Assembly (NCBI GenBank): GCA_964608945.1
Contig: CAZSQB010000013.1
Span: forward strand, 1-20,202
Source: CAYWEP01 sp964608945
GTDB lineage: Bacteria > Patescibacteriota > Microgenomatia > Levybacterales > UBA12049
Length of the DNA: 20,202 nt
Direction: 5' to 3'
Under the pieces are notes generated by a model, which had not been told where the DNA came from, made no database searches, and saw only the letters and a program-made list of their open reading frames with translations. Below are positions 20,121 through 20,202 of this stretch, in pieces (position 1 is the first letter of the stretch; each line of letters starts with the position of its first letter). The position numbers were made by a program, and so were the translations under genes.

Positions 20121-20202
20121 CTTTCTCATTAAATCAGTTTATAATTCTCACGGCGCCACCTCCTGATAGAGGAAGTTTTGTGTCTTTAAGACATCTGGAG
20201 TA
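20121..20202 (+). promoter_or_regulatory. Promoter -10 and possible truncated gene start at the window end
   Basis: TATAAT lies at 20140-20145, with a predicted start near 20152. Downstream, AGAGGAAG (20168-20175) stands 4 bases before a GTG (20180), the only Shine-Dalgarno-like context seen in the window. The frame GTG TCT TTA then runs off the edge. A small RNA is an alternative, because TGTCTTTAAGACA can pair with itself. Confidence 0.35.

Noticed and set aside
20146..20202. Start of a structured RNA gene at the window end
   Set aside because: Only a short self-complementary stretch is visible and the sequence is cut off; it matches no RNA family I recognise.

Overview
The window most likely comes from a Candidate Phyla Radiation (Patescibacteria) bacterium, probably of the Microgenomates (OP11) type. 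This is inferred from protein style, not from a marker gene. The pointers are surface proteins with an N-terminal anchor ending in LRQxAA, dockerin-type C-termini, compact gene packing, almost no visible Shine-Dalgarno sites, many promoters placed so that transcription starts at or just before the start codon, and reduced nucleotide and folate metabolism. There are 20 protein genes and no rRNA, tRNA, CRISPR array or transposase gene.

Layout. (1) 1-4175, + strand: a membrane protein with an exported Cys/His domain; two adjacent unrecognised proteins that both carry a C-x-D-x-R motif like beta-carbonic anhydrases, the larger also with H-x2-C; and a CofE-like gamma-glutamate ligase. (2) 4178-11018, - strand: a cell-surface cluster. 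It has one membrane-anchored single-cohesin protein and three large anchored proteins that each end in a dockerin: a vWA/Ig-like/SdrD-B-like adhesin, a subtilisin-type S8 protease, and an Ig-like protein with an acidic linker. Cohesin and dockerin side by side suggest a small self-assembling surface complex. (3) 11087-16575, + strand: a pyrimidine deoxynucleotide and folate cluster: dCTP deaminase, thymidylate kinase, a four-helix-bundle (S23/IVP-like) protein, a second degenerate dCTP-deaminase/dUTPase-fold protein, a small coiled-coil protein, thymidylate synthase, a Nudix hydrolase, a TrpR/YerC-like regulator and dihydrofolate reductase. (4) 16620-20120: a LOG-family protein on the - strand, then glyA (SHMT) and an unrecognised 364-residue protein with a possible nuclease-like core. 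ThyA, DHFR and SHMT complete the thymidylate cycle, Dcd feeds it and Tmk takes its product onward.

The most unusual non-coding feature is a recurring class of junction element. At least eight intergenic junctions, and two places inside genes, carry short 7-9 nt words repeated degenerately in tandem and usually arranged as two inverted arms. The word changes from locus to locus while the architecture stays. Some copies supply stop codons, C-terminal residues or start codons to neighbouring genes. One pair of direct copies brackets the four-helix-bundle gene. One copy is translated in frame inside DHFR.
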